From: Castanea sativa
Lineage: Eukaryota; Streptophyta; Magnoliopsida; Fagales; Fagaceae
DNA length: 64,000 nt
Direction of reading: 5' to 3'
Assembly (NCBI RefSeq): GCF_040712315.1
Contig: NC_134013.1
Coordinates: 83,334,001 to 83,398,000 of the forward strand
The stretch's first letter is position 1. The number at the start of each line of letters is the position of its first letter. Positions 13,436 to 24,838 of this stretch are shown piece by piece. Under the pieces are notes generated by a model, which saw nothing but the letters and a program-made list of their open reading frames with translations, had not been told where the DNA came from and did no database searches. The position numbers and the translations under genes were made by a program.

Positions 13436-14374
13436 ACTACTTGGCAGGAGTGGGTTCTATACGAAGAGTCTCTAGAGCTCCCATAACCGAAAAGATCAAG
13501 GGCTATATGGAAGCATTCTGAAAAATATACCAGTTTAGACCCCAACGGCTTAGCTACCAAATTTTAATTGATTAGCCATTCTTGTGCAGGGTAGTTTATT
13601 TTACATTCAAATCATAAATTAAAAACAAATAACCACAATCACACGAGAGACAAAGAACATGGCATAAAGTGAAAACCCTTGCATAAGCTTTTGCTACATC
13701 AGGAATCACGCGTTTTTCCTAATGTCCTTTTACAAAGAGAATTGTGAAGGAGGTTATACCGTTGTAGCCTGATACCTCATAAACAATCCACAGTTTTGCT
13801 AGTATTAAATTGTTGAATAGTGTTTGCACAATCTGAAAGGTAAAAGTTTCAAAGTAGTTCTGTGTACGCTAGCTTGGGGAACCCATGATGCTATGTACAA
13901 CATTTAGCTTCAAAAAATGTTAATTAGTTCATTAAATTTAAAGGTGAGTGTAATCCAAGCTAGTAAATAGGAAGCTGGGATATATTGGAGTTCAAGGGGA
14001 TCAATATTAACACAATTTCAGATAGGATTTTATGTTGTAAATGGGTAATCCCTTTGTTTTGTCTTTGTTTTTTGTTTTTTGTTCTTTGTTTTTTGTCTTT
14101 TTTGGAAGTTATAAAGAATCTCATTAAATGAATTGTAAGGATTAGGCCGGCTGGTTGTTTACAAGTTAGGTCATATATAATGCAAGTTCCATATGTCTTA
14201 TTACAATTAGATATTGAGATTAGGAAATATAAAGAATATATGATAAGTTGTGATTAGTGCTACACAAAAAGTGGTATAGAGAATTTATCAAATTTAGAGA
14301 ATTTATCAAATTTATTAAGGTTGCCTTATTGTAATACAACTTCTAGAGCTATATATATAGCTACGAATTTGTGC

Positions 14375-14462
<88 letters not shown>

Positions 14463-15059
14463 AAGCGGAGAGATGCAAAAATGAAATATATCTATAGATT
14501 GTATGGACCTCCTTACGTTCGTGAGTATATCTATAGATTGTAGGTACATAAATGAAATATATGCCCTTTTCATTCAAAAAGTATTAGGAATTAAAATTAA
14601 AGTCCAAAGCTTCTTCTCTATTTATATATATAAAAGATGCAAAAATTTATGGAGTCACGCTTATCATTTATGAACTTTTGATAAACTCCTTATCATTTAT
14701 ATACAGTATGATCAAAGGGATCAATACAATATATTTATTTATAAATGTATATATTTAATATATTTTTTCGTGCATATATACAAACATTTGGAAGCAGAGA
14801 AATCATTACCCTTTGCACGTACAATAGGTTTTATTAATTGAAAATATTCATTTTTTTTTGTTATTTCAACAATTCTTCTTCATATTAGTGATTTTTGTAT
14901 CTTAAGTTATAATTAATTACCAACAGCAAAGCCTAAACATCTGGTGGGCATGATATATATACATTAAAACAAATTTGGATATAAGGTAGAGCCTTAATTA
15001 GCATGCGTCAAAGTTACGACTTAAATCTGGGTACTAATTTAAATGAGCCTTGAAGATTT
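13436..15059. other. Non-coding stretch with microsatellite
   Basis: No supportable gene. T-rich low-complexity sequence near 14040-14100 and a compound microsatellite at 14379-14460. Confidence 0.6.
14379..14460. repeat. (AT)n-(AG)n compound microsatellite
   Basis: About 49 bp of AT repeats followed by about 32 bp of GA repeats. Confidence 0.97.
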
Positions 15060-15075
15060 TAATATATGTTCGATA

Positions 15076-15495
15076 TATACGTTTTGGCAGCCTCCGCATG
15101 TTATAGAAATACATATCAAGGTGATGATGTAGGGGCAGTAAGTGATGCACTATGGAATAATGGGGAAGCATGTGGTAAAATAGTGAATGTAAGATGCATT
15201 GGTGCCACAAACCTAGCACCACAGCCTTGTAATATAAGCTCAACATCAGCGTTGCAGCTACAATCATTGATTAGTGTCCGTCACGAGGATGCAGAACCAT
15301 CAATCTTTCAAAATATGTTTGTTCTGTTATTGCCGATCCCAAAGCTGGGAGAATCAGGATGGCTTATGAAGTGTAAGCTGAGGTTTAGTGCTCAAAATTA
15401 ACACCTTCGTGTATATAAATAAATTAAGGAGCACAAAATATGCAGACAAAATTATTCATTAGTTACTATTTCTGTTTGATACACAGGTATTGATG
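15076..15495 (+). pseudogene. EG45-like / plant natriuretic peptide pseudogene 2
   Basis: An open frame gives LAASACYRNTYQGDDVGAVS, then DALWNNGEACGK and VRCIGATNLAPQPC, the conserved core of EG45/PNP-type secreted proteins, which are apoplastic and expansin-related but lack the C-terminal expansin domain. After about 15265 the homologous reading moves to another frame, preceded by a TAG, and reads CPSRGCRTINLSKYVCSVIA then DPKAGRIRMAYEV. A final intron can be traced from GTGTAAGC (about 15373) to a GATACACAG acceptor (about 15487). There is no signal peptide in frame. It is a frame-shifted tandem relative of the pseudogene at 11517-12376, on the same strand. Confidence 0.85.
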
Positions 15496-15499
15496 ATTA

Positions 15500-16317
15500 A
15501 TAAGGAGGGCAACAGCAAAGGAAAAATTGTACGTAGGAGCTACTTCCCAATTATTACAACCTGCTAAGTACGCTACCTTATCATTAAAGATGAGTAAGTG
15601 TGTATGTTTGTTAAAGGATGCTAAGCTAATGAAATTAATATCTCTGTGACAAAATGTTGATTGATATAGATTGTAGAGACCTGATTATTAGTATTGTATT
15701 GGATGAATTAGTGAAATTGATAAAATTAAATGAAACACATTACAAGCACAAACTCGCAGCTACATATCTGTAGCTGGACACGGTAATATTACAACAAAAC
15801 AACCATAAAAAACTCAGTTTTTAGTTGCTGTAATACAAAATGATTCCATTATGACCAAACTTATAACCAGCCAGCATTCCCAATCCCTTACAATCACTCA
15901 ATGAGATTCTTGCTTACTACAGAAAATGGATTCCCTATTTACAATACTAGATTCTATCTTTGTGCTACTGTAGCTCCCTTTGAAATCTAAGACTTTTGGG
16001 ACTTATATCTTGGGTTTGGTACCAAACTCTAGCCAAAACTCAATACAGCAGAAACGGATCTAGCATGGCTCTTCCCACAACTTCTATGGCCTTCTTCGAG
16101 ATCTCCATTGGAAGCATCAACAACGGGTCTCCTATCTGATGTTCACTGACCAAGACCTAGGAAACCCTGAGACAAGAGACAACATGATAAGAGTGTGTGT
16201 GCCTCTCTAAATTTTCCGAATGTGTCTTCAAGCCTTCAACATACAGAATTAGTGACTAGTGCAGTAATATAGTGTGTACACCAAAAACCTAAGGCTATAG
16301 GCTATCCACATGGATGC
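15500..16317. other. Non-coding stretch
   Basis: No coding family recognised. It may be part of the same non-LTR relic as 16318-16515, but no domain can be read with confidence. Confidence 0.4.
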
Positions 16318-16515
16318 CTATTTGGACTTTCCTACAACCCCAAATGCCAACACCAATAGGTTACAACTCTGTAAAAGGCATATGTAGAAAGAGCGAGCTG
16401 AGTCCTCATTATCCCAAAGCACCTTGGCTCGAATTGCCAATCTATTTTTCATTGCTAACCACCAATTAAATTCATGCTTGGCAATGGGGAGGGGAACCAA
16501 ACCAAGTTTCACCAA
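16318..16515 (-). pseudogene. Possible LINE zinc-binding (zf-RVT) fragment
   Basis: Minus-strand frame contains KHEFNWWLAMKNRLAIRAKV followed by LWDNEDSAR, which resembles the zf-RVT domain between reverse transcriptase and RNase H in plant non-LTR elements. The cysteine part is not in frame. A short decayed fragment. Confidence 0.5.
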
Positions 16516-16519
16516 TAAA

Positions 16520-18813
16520 GCATATGATGCTTAATTATATCTAATCTCATTCCAATCCTCTATATATTCAATTAAATTTAGCTGACTTGGACAGTAACCA
16601 AATGACTTGATCCTTCTTCATCAAACTAAGCATACTTTGAGACCAATTCTTCTAACCGTGCAGACTTCCATCTCTGTCAGCAAGTTTTCTGGCCTGCGTA
16701 GGCAACTTAATCATTTGTGGCCAGAACATACTCAAAATTAATAGTTACAATAAGTAAATCTAGACCTAGATTTTGGTAAATTAACCAATTTTCATGATAA
16801 GTTTGATTAATAAACCAATTATGCATTAAAATCAGTTGGTGATTAGTAAAATGCACACAACTATATATATATCACAAATATAGACAATGGAAAATAGAAC
16901 ATATGTGATATGGTTATACTTATATATGAAAGAGAAAAAGTTTAGAAGGGAAAAATTCTTCCATGGATTACCACCAACCTTCAAGGAAACAAATCCACTA
17001 AATAGAATGAAATTTTAAGAGAATAATTAACCTAACTCTATAGTTATCTCAAGTAGTACTTATTGACGTGACACATGTAACTCCAAATTCTTAAACTTTT
17101 TTACTGTGAACTTTATTCAATAAAAACACTTAAATTGTTCCTATGTCCAAAAGGCCCTCACATTCAAGTTTAAGAAAATCCTATCAGGAACTTTCTCATA
17201 GAATTCTCATGGTAAGAACTTTACCCCAAAAAAAAATTATTAAAAAAAAAACTTTACTAAACATTGGATAGAAAACTTAAATTTTATATAAAACTAGTTG
17301 TCACTTCTTAGTATTTCTAATAGAGACATCTAGGATTCAAATCTCCCCTTCTCTTCTCCTAACTATTGAATTCTAAAATTAAAAACAAAAAAACGGCCTT
17401 TAGTGGACCAAATTAAAAAAGAAAAAAAAAAAAACTACTCAGTTATTGCATGGATTCCAATTAACTCAATTAATAAAAGTTATTTTACTTACATTAAGTA
17501 CCTAACAAGTCAAAACTACTCATTTTCAATCGTCGGTTTGGAAGTTGGTAGATCAGTGGCAAATTGGAAATTGCTCATCTTTTCAATTGATCCGTTAGTA
17601 TTGGAGGTTTAGAAAAAATTATATTATTTTTCACAATCTAGAAAATCGAAATTGCTCATATTATCATTCTTAAGTTCAAGTGTATTATACCAAGAAAATT
17701 ATTGCATTTGACTTTAAAAAAAATGTCTTTTCATTAATTTTTCATTGAGAATCTAGGACAAACTATTAATCTAGAAAAATCTAGACCTAGATCTTAGTTT
17801 TGACTAATATTTAGTAAATTCATACAAGTATTGCATTTTTTTATTTTATTTTATTGGGTGAGTAAAATTATTTAAGGGTTGACTATAACACGTTATTCAC
17901 TTGTAATCCATGTATATGCATGACTACATTTAAAAATTTATAATTAAATACATATTTCTTTTTCCCCAAAAAAAAAAAAATGATTCATAGTGTAATTCCT
18001 ACATAAGTTAAATACTATTGATGGTTATTCTTAGATTTTGTTAACTATTAATAAAACCTTGTAAAAATATTTAAGAAATAATTTTCATTAAATACGGTGT
18101 TTCTTTTAATATGAAATTAACAAGCTCCTTGATTATTGTAATGAGTAGAAAATACCTTCACCAAAATTAAGAATTTCTATGAAATTCTTATATTTAAAAT
18201 AAAAACTAACAAACTTCTTGAATTTTAAATGTATAGGAACTACATTCACCAAAATTAAGAAATTAAATTGACACATGTTACAAAATTAAAGTTCGTTTGA
18301 AATCCAATTTAGAAATCTAATTGGATTTTCTTTTAGTTTTCGCTTTATATATACTAGCTTGTAATTCCATGCATATGCATGGATACACTTAAAATAAGAT
18401 GTATAATATAATTCTTATATGTGTGTGTATATATATATAATTTAAATACTATTGATAGTCATTTTTATTTTTTGTTAACTCTTTAAAAAAATTTGTAAGG
18501 ATATTATTAGATATAAAATGTAAATTGTCCATTTTTTATTTATTATGAAGCACTTTTTTTTTACTATTCATTTATTCTAGACTATTTGATTTTTGTACTT
18601 AATAACTTACTTGGATGAATATTTATGATGTTGTCTCATATTTTATTCTAAAATTAAGAAATAAAACTCTTTAAAAATAAATAATTTAGGACACATAGTG
18701 CAAAATTGGAACTTTAATTTGAAATTTTAATTTGAGTTTCTCTCACCTTCACCTATTAATATATATATGTATGTATATATATAGATAGATAGATAGATGT
18801 GTGTGTGTGTGTG

Positions 18814-18852
<39 letters not shown>

Positions 18853-19217
18853 CCTTATAATAATTTTGTTTTGATAAAATTTATCCACTATTTCTTTATC
18901 CCTCTCTCAGTCTTGTGATAAAAATTGAATATTTTTCAGATTATTAATTTTATTAAATGGTTTAAATATTACTAATAATAATATTAATTAGTAGACACAA
19001 TCACATAGCTCAAAAAATATTTATAGATTAATATTACTCAATATTTTTGAGGCCTCAGGACTAAATATAGTGGCTTTAAAATTTGAATGTGATTTAATAG
19101 TGTTTTAGAAATTAACAATAAGTAATGTAAAGTTCTCTCTTTTTAAGAAAAATAAAAAATAAATAGTTGGGTTTGAAATGAGTTTGATTCATTAAATATA
19201 TGTGGAACAAATTTGAG
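16520..19217. other. AT-rich intergenic DNA with old repeats
   Basis: No gene. Around 16980-17100 a decayed stretch resembles LTR sequence of the copia type at 56650-56780 (plus-strand phrases about a lesion-like CCTTCAAGGAAACAAATCCAC block). At 17890-18350 and 18360-18770 two diverged copies of an AT-rich repeat begin CTTGTAATCCATG or CTTGTAATTCCATG with a TGCATATGCA-type palindrome and end near GACACATGTTACAAAATT or GACACATAGTGCAAAATT. A GT/GA microsatellite lies at about 18796-18849. Confidence 0.45.
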
Positions 19218-19222
19218 ATTAG

Positions 19223-19971
19223 TGTAAGTGCACAATTGCACCTGGCCCCAAGAACAATTACAGGCTCAGGACCAATGAGCCTTAAACAATATGATTTGTA
19301 GAGTGTGGGCTTGAAACCCAGGTTAGAAGTGTTCAAGGATTAAATGACAAGCCAAAGATTGCAAACATATGAAAACAACAAGGAATATTATAAATCAACC
19401 TGCTCGGACGTAAGCCGAGGGCTGTTCTTATATAATCTCTTTCTCTTTGTTTTCTTTCTTTTAGGTTACAAAAAAGGGATCCCCTATTTCTGTTCTAGGT
19501 TGCTCCTTAAATACTCTTCTTTTTGATGCTTTGTATACGTGTTGCCCCAAACTCCCCCTTAACCTAGATATTTCTTTTCTCAGTGCCTTTGAATAGTAAC
19601 CAGAAGTTTCCCTTCCACTGTTCAGGTGTCACTTCCCCATTAATGCGGCCAGGGTGGTAGGTGCAGGGTCTTTAATGTGGAGGTGATAGCCTTTATCTTT
19701 GGTATCTCTCTAACATCGGTACTTCTGGGACATTCAAGGGCTTCCCTCCTTTAACCATCGGTCTTGACCGTGTCATTCCCTAACCTTTATCATGAAGTCC
19801 CGGGTTCTCTGGTGTCCGTCCGAAGATAAAATCACCCTCGGCTGGATCCTCGGATCCTCGGAGTATGGGCCGACCCAAAATACTAACAAGCCCTAAACCC
19901 AAGAGTAGGTCGGCCTTCCTTAGCATGGCCCAACGGCCCATATTCCCATCAGGGTCTTTTTACTCCCCACA
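19223..19971 (-). repeat. 3' LTR of Tat copy B (left in window)
   Basis: 749 bp, TGTAAGTG...CCCCACA, nearly identical to 30200-30949. It carries a minus-strand TATATAAG box around 19427-19434. Next to it on the internal side the minus strand reads GAAGGGCTAT, at best a weak polypurine tract. Confidence 0.96.
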
Positions 19972-20433
19972 ATAGCCCTTCAAAACACTAATTTTCAACG
20001 TCCGAGGAGAAAAATAGGGTTTTAACCTGACGAGAACTTACTCCACATACTCTGTGAATGATTGCACGTGTGGAAACAGTTTCGCGTCCCAGAAGATGCC
20101 ACTTGGCGGTTTAATTTTCAAAAACGCGCCCATTTATTGCTGTAAGTTACACTTTGTCCCCCACGTTCAACAGTGAGATGGGTATCCAACGGTCCTCGTT
20201 ACTCCACGAAAATTTGGGCGGGCTAAACATAATTTCGAGGCCGCTTTTCCGCACATTGTGACGCTTCGGGAACCTGCGCCTTCATTTAATTTCCCAAGGG
20301 CTAATCCCATCAAAACATCAGCCATCATACTTTACCTGCAGAAAACCGTGGGAATTTGCACACCTTCAGCTTTGTAAGTTCTTGTTCTTTCTATTCTTAA
20401 CCTTTTCTCCTCGGTCCTTATCCTCGGCTGTCA

Positions 20434-20440
20434 CTATAAG
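20434..20440 (+). promoter_or_regulatory. Candidate TATA box of the opposite-strand Tat gene
   Basis: CTATAAG lies about 40 bp before the ATG at 20480. A G-box-like GCACGTGTGG lies further up, near 20084. A GTAAGT at about 20376 and a TTAG near 20455 could instead delimit a 5'-UTR intron. Start-site mapping would separate these options. Confidence 0.35.
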
Positions 20441-20479
20441 CATTCTCCCTCTTAGAGTTTAATCTTTCGTTCCTCTGTA

Positions 20480-22991
20480 ATGGGGAGATTCAAGTGTCTA
20501 GTTGATACCGCCGCTGGGATGGAAGGCTTTAGGGCCAAGTACCGTATTCCCAGCGACGTAGGTCTAGAATATTGTCCGGCGGAAGCCGTCGCCGATTCTA
20601 GGAAAGAGGGAGAGGTTATCATCCCAATGATAGCCTTTATAGAGGGTGGGATGACCCTCCCAATGAAACCTGTAACTAGGGAGTACCTTCGCAACCACCA
20701 GTTGTGTCCCGATCAGTGCCTCCCAAACGTTTTTAGAGTTTTGGGTAGCGTTGATGCTCTAAACGAGCAAATGGGTCTAAACCTCTCCTGGCATGATGTC
20801 GTTTTTCTGTACGAGTCCCACAAACTCTCCAATGTAGGTTACTACATTAAGTCCCGTTCTAGTGTCGTTAGGTTAATCTCCTGTCTGCCCAAATCCAACA
20901 AAGGCATGAAGGACGACCACCTGATCGTCTCTGGGAACTGGCACGACGGCCTCCACTGCCCAGTTGAGTGGGGGGACCCAGGTGCGATGCCATAGGATTA
21001 ATCTCCCCACAACACAACTTCCCCTAACACACAAGAAAATGAGTATTCATAATTACTTAAACTTATTACATATCTGTGTGAATCTGATCAGGCTTGTTTG
21101 TTTTGACGTCTTTTTTGCAGATAAGCAACACGTGCGCCCACGCTTAAGCCACTGCAACGTAGCGGATCTTAACCGAGTACTGCGCTCCGAGGTGTTTGTC
21201 AGCGAGGACCTACAACTCAGAGCTGCTCATCTGATTCTAGGGTATTATCCCATCTCCTCGGACTTCCAGGAGATAGAAAACGCTATAATCGCGGGTGACC
21301 GAAGGCGAAGAAAAATAAACGTAGCCCGGCGCAACTTTTTGGACGACCGCGATCTCCCCGACGCCCCTCACACCGTGTTGTTCAACCAGCCCATAGCGGC
21401 AGTTCCCCTCGCCGTACATTCTCAGGGCATTGCCATCCCGGAGGAGCGAGTGTCCTCTTCCAACACTTTGGACGAGGAGATAGAACAATTCCAGTTCGAG
21501 GGCTCTCCTCGACCTCGCGAAAACCCATTTGTTATCCTCTCCGACGAGGAGGAAGAAGAAGAAACCGAGGCCTCAGGGATTGCAGGTCTAGTGATAGCGC
21601 GTCCAGACGATAGTTCAACCGAAGAAGAAATGGACACGCTTAAGGATCTCATGTCCGACAGAGGTGCCCTGGTGGCAAAGAAGGGTGCGAGGGGATCCCA
21701 AGCCTCGATCCCGCCTTGCCACCACCTCCTCCTCCTCCAGCCGACACTAAGCCTCCTACCGACGATCCTAAGAAGAAGAGGAAGGTGGACGCCGAGGTGG
21801 CTGGTGGGGAGAAGGCGAAGAAAATAAAGCAGCAACCCCCGCTGGCCCAGCAGCAGAAGCCAGATAAAGGCAAAGGGCGCGCCCGCTCGGTTGAGAGTGG
21901 GGAGATCAGAGAAGTGGCTGAGGTGCGACGAGCGCCAATCGTTTGGTCTCCTGACCTGAGGCTCGACGGCGCCCCTATTCCCTGCCACTCCAGCATCAGA
22001 GCAGCGCAACAAGGCCACGCCCACCACTTAGCCGAGGTGCTGGAGCGGTCTCTTCTGTTGCCCAAGGACATGGAGTCTTTGGAGAAGATGGGCCATCCGC
22101 AGCTATTCCTCTCATTAAAAAGGGGTTTAGCTCTGGTAAGCTCCAATTGCACACTCTTGTTTCCTATACTTATTTATAAGCATTCTGTTGCCTTTAACCT
22201 TCGTAACCCTTTTTCAGTCCATCCAAGAAGTTTTTGCGGCCGAGAGGTTCGTTGAGGACTCTCGAAAGCGTGCTGGGATGGAGCAGGAGTTGAGACAAGA
22301 AGCAGAAAAGTCTCTGGGCCAGGCCCTGGCAGAGAAAGGAAGGCTCACTTCATAGCTGGCTGATCTGAAGAGAGAGAGAGACGGCGACAAAGCCAGCTTG
22401 AAGACAATGGAGAGTCAGGTGGAGGCGCAGCGTAAGCTCCTCCGTCAAAAGGAGGACGAGCTTGCCCAAATCCAACAGGCACGTTCCGATCTTGAAAAAG
22501 AGCTTGCGCTGGCTAAAGAGGAAGCTCACGCCCACAAGCACACCATGGAGGCCGCGAAGAAGGCCAGTTATCAGGAGGGGGTCATCAAAACCCAAGAGGA
22601 GCTGACAGAAGCTTTCGCGGCCTTGTGCCGTGAATACTGTCAGCAAGTCTGGGGGGAGGCCATGAATATGGCAGGGGTTCCCCAAGTTTCTGAATTGAGG
22701 AAGCCCGAAAATATTTGGCTTCCCCTAGACATTCAAGAAATTGAAGACCCTCCTGCCCCTGCCTCTCCTACTCTTCCTCCGGTGGTTCAAGAGCTTGTTC
22801 CTACTCCTACAGAACCTGAAGGTTCCCATAAAGAGGAAGACAAGCGTGATGATGCCGAGAAGGAGGAGACCCCAAGCCTGGAGCCCCTCATGCCTTCAAC
22901 AAACAAAGGGAAACAAGTCTTACCAACCTTTGAAATAGATTTGAAGAGTACTGAGGATGGCAGCAGCTCCCATCAAGCTCCCATTCCCTAG
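20480..22991 (+). pseudogene. Opposite-strand three-exon gene of Tat copy B (gypsy-type transposon domain, NLS, coiled coil)
   Basis: The ATG at 20480 opens exon 1 (20480-20981). Intron 1 is 20982-21120 (CAG before GTGCGA, then TTTTTTGCAG), exon 2 is 21121-22135, intron 2 is 22136-22217 (GTAAGC to TTTTTCAG), and exon 3 is 22218-22991. Both joins keep the frame: exon 1 ends one base into an Asp codon, and exon 2 ends on a codon. The first 230 or so residues resemble the 'putative gypsy type transposon' domain (IPMIAFIEGGMTLP block). Exon 2 then has an acidic stretch, a proline run and PKKKRKV at 21767-21787, an SV40-type nuclear localisation motif. Exon 3 is highly charged and predicted coiled coil. 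Breaks: a frameshift near 21700, before the proline run, and an in-frame TAG at 22353 where a CAG codon is the likely ancestor. Extra antisense ORFs are known in Tat elements; the function is unknown. Confidence 0.85.
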
Positions 22992-23359
22992 CTTAGGGCC
23001 CAGTCTATGAATTTTTGTATCTCTCTTCTTTGTATACGCTTAATGAAAAACGTTTTATTCGGTCTTCATTATTACTGCCTTTGCTTTATTTTATTTTCTT
23101 TATGTTTGCCATGAAAGTTCGTAATAACAAGTAGTTACAGGGAATGTCACTCCACCATGCAAACCATCATGACTTCAAAAATTATCATATAACTTTAGAT
23201 ATTAAAGCGTGTCACCGTGCAAATAACTCACATAAAGATCAAACCTTTATAATCTGAACAGATTTGACACTTTTAAAAATAAAGAACCGAAGATCTAATT
23301 TTAACAAATGGAGAAGTAATAATTTCCTTAATATGTGTGATAAGGGCAAGGACACCAAC

Positions 23360-24783
23360 AAGATTTGTGATCCGAGAACTGTACTTGGACAAGTTCTTGT
23401 TTGGTTATTGAGGGTCATAACTTCAAACGTTAAATTTCCCAAAGTAGGAGGTCCGAGGACCCGGCATAACTGAGGTTCTGTTTAACAATTGATAAGATAT
23501 CAATTTCCACAAGGTTTGTGGTCCGAGGACTGCACTTAACCAAGTTTCTGTTTGATTCTTAAGATCAGTAACTTCAAATGTTAATTTCCCCAAAGTAGGA
23601 GGTCCGAGGATCCGGCATAACTAAGGTTCTGTTTAACAAATGACAAGACATCAATTTCCACAAAGTTTGTGGTCCGAGGACTACACTTAACCAAGTTTCT
23701 GTTTGATTCTTAAAGATAGTAACTTCAAATGTTAATTTTCCCAAAGTAGGAGGTCCGAGGACCCGGCATAACTGAGGTTCTGTTTAACAATTGATAAGAT
23801 ATCAATTTCCACAAGGTTTGTGGTCCGAGGACTGCACTTAACCAAGTTTCTGTTTGATTCTTAAGATCAGTAACTTCAAATGTTAATTTCCCCAAAGTAG
23901 GAGGTCCGAGGATCCGGCATAACTAAGGTTCTGTTTAACAAATGACAAGACATCAATTTCCACAAGGTTTGTGGTCCGAGGACTACATTTAACCAAGTTT
24001 CTGTTTGATTCTTAAAGATAGTAACTTCAAATGTTAATTTTCCCAAAGTAGGAGGTCCGAGGACCCGGCATAACTGAGGTTCTGTTTAACAAATGACAAG
24101 ACATCAATTTCCACAAGGTTTGTGGTCCGAGGACTACACTTAACCAAGTTTCTGTTTGATTCTTAAAGATGGTAACTTCAAATGTTAATTTTCCCAAAGT
24201 AGGAGGTCCGAGGACCCGGCATAACTAAGGTCTTCGTTTAAAAAATGACAAGACATCAATTTCCACAAGGTTTGTGGTCCGAGGACTACACTTAACCAAG
24301 TTTCTGTTTGATTCTTAAAGATAGTAACTTCAAATGTTAATTTCCCCAAAGTAGGAGGTCCGAGGACCCGGCATAACTAAGGTTCTGTTTAACAAATGAC
24401 AAGACATCAATTTCCACAAGGTTTGTGGTCCGAGGACTACACTTAACCAAGTTTCTGTTTAATTCTTAAAGATAGTAACTTCAAATGTTAATTTCCCCAA
24501 AGTAGGAGGTCCGAGGACCCGGCATAACTAAGGTTCTGTTTAACAAATGACAAGACATCAATTTCCACAAGGTTTGTGGTCCGAGGACTACACTTAACCA
24601 AGTTTCTGTTTGATTCTTAAAGATAGTAACTTCAAATGTTAATTTCCCCAAAGTAGGAGGTCCGAGGACCCGGCATAACTAAGGTTCTGTTTAACAAATG
24701 ACAAGACATCAATTTCCACAAGGTTTGTGGTCCGAGGACTACACTTAACCAAGTTTCTGTTTGATTCTTAAAGATAGTAACTG
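23360..24783. repeat. 151-bp tandem array, Tat copy B
   Basis: GTAGGAGGTCCGAGG recurs at 23444, 23595, 23746, 23897, 24048, 24199, 24351, 24502 and 24653. Spacing is 151 bp, with one 152 caused by an inserted base near 24233. The GGTCCGAGGAC motif occurs twice per unit, 70 and 81 bp apart, so the unit is a diverged dimer. Variant TTGATAAGATATC at 23489 and 23791 (302 bp apart) shows a two-unit block duplication at the left edge. Nine units against six in copy A. It fills the space between the converging 3' ends of pol and the opposite-strand gene. Confidence 0.96.
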
Positions 24784-24838
24784 CATGCGTCAGAGGTAAT
24801 CATAACTTTGAAATGTTCACTGATAAAAGCACATTTTA

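Noticed and set aside
14326..14577. ORFs with (YI)n and (SL)n runs
   Set aside because: They translate the AT/AG microsatellite.
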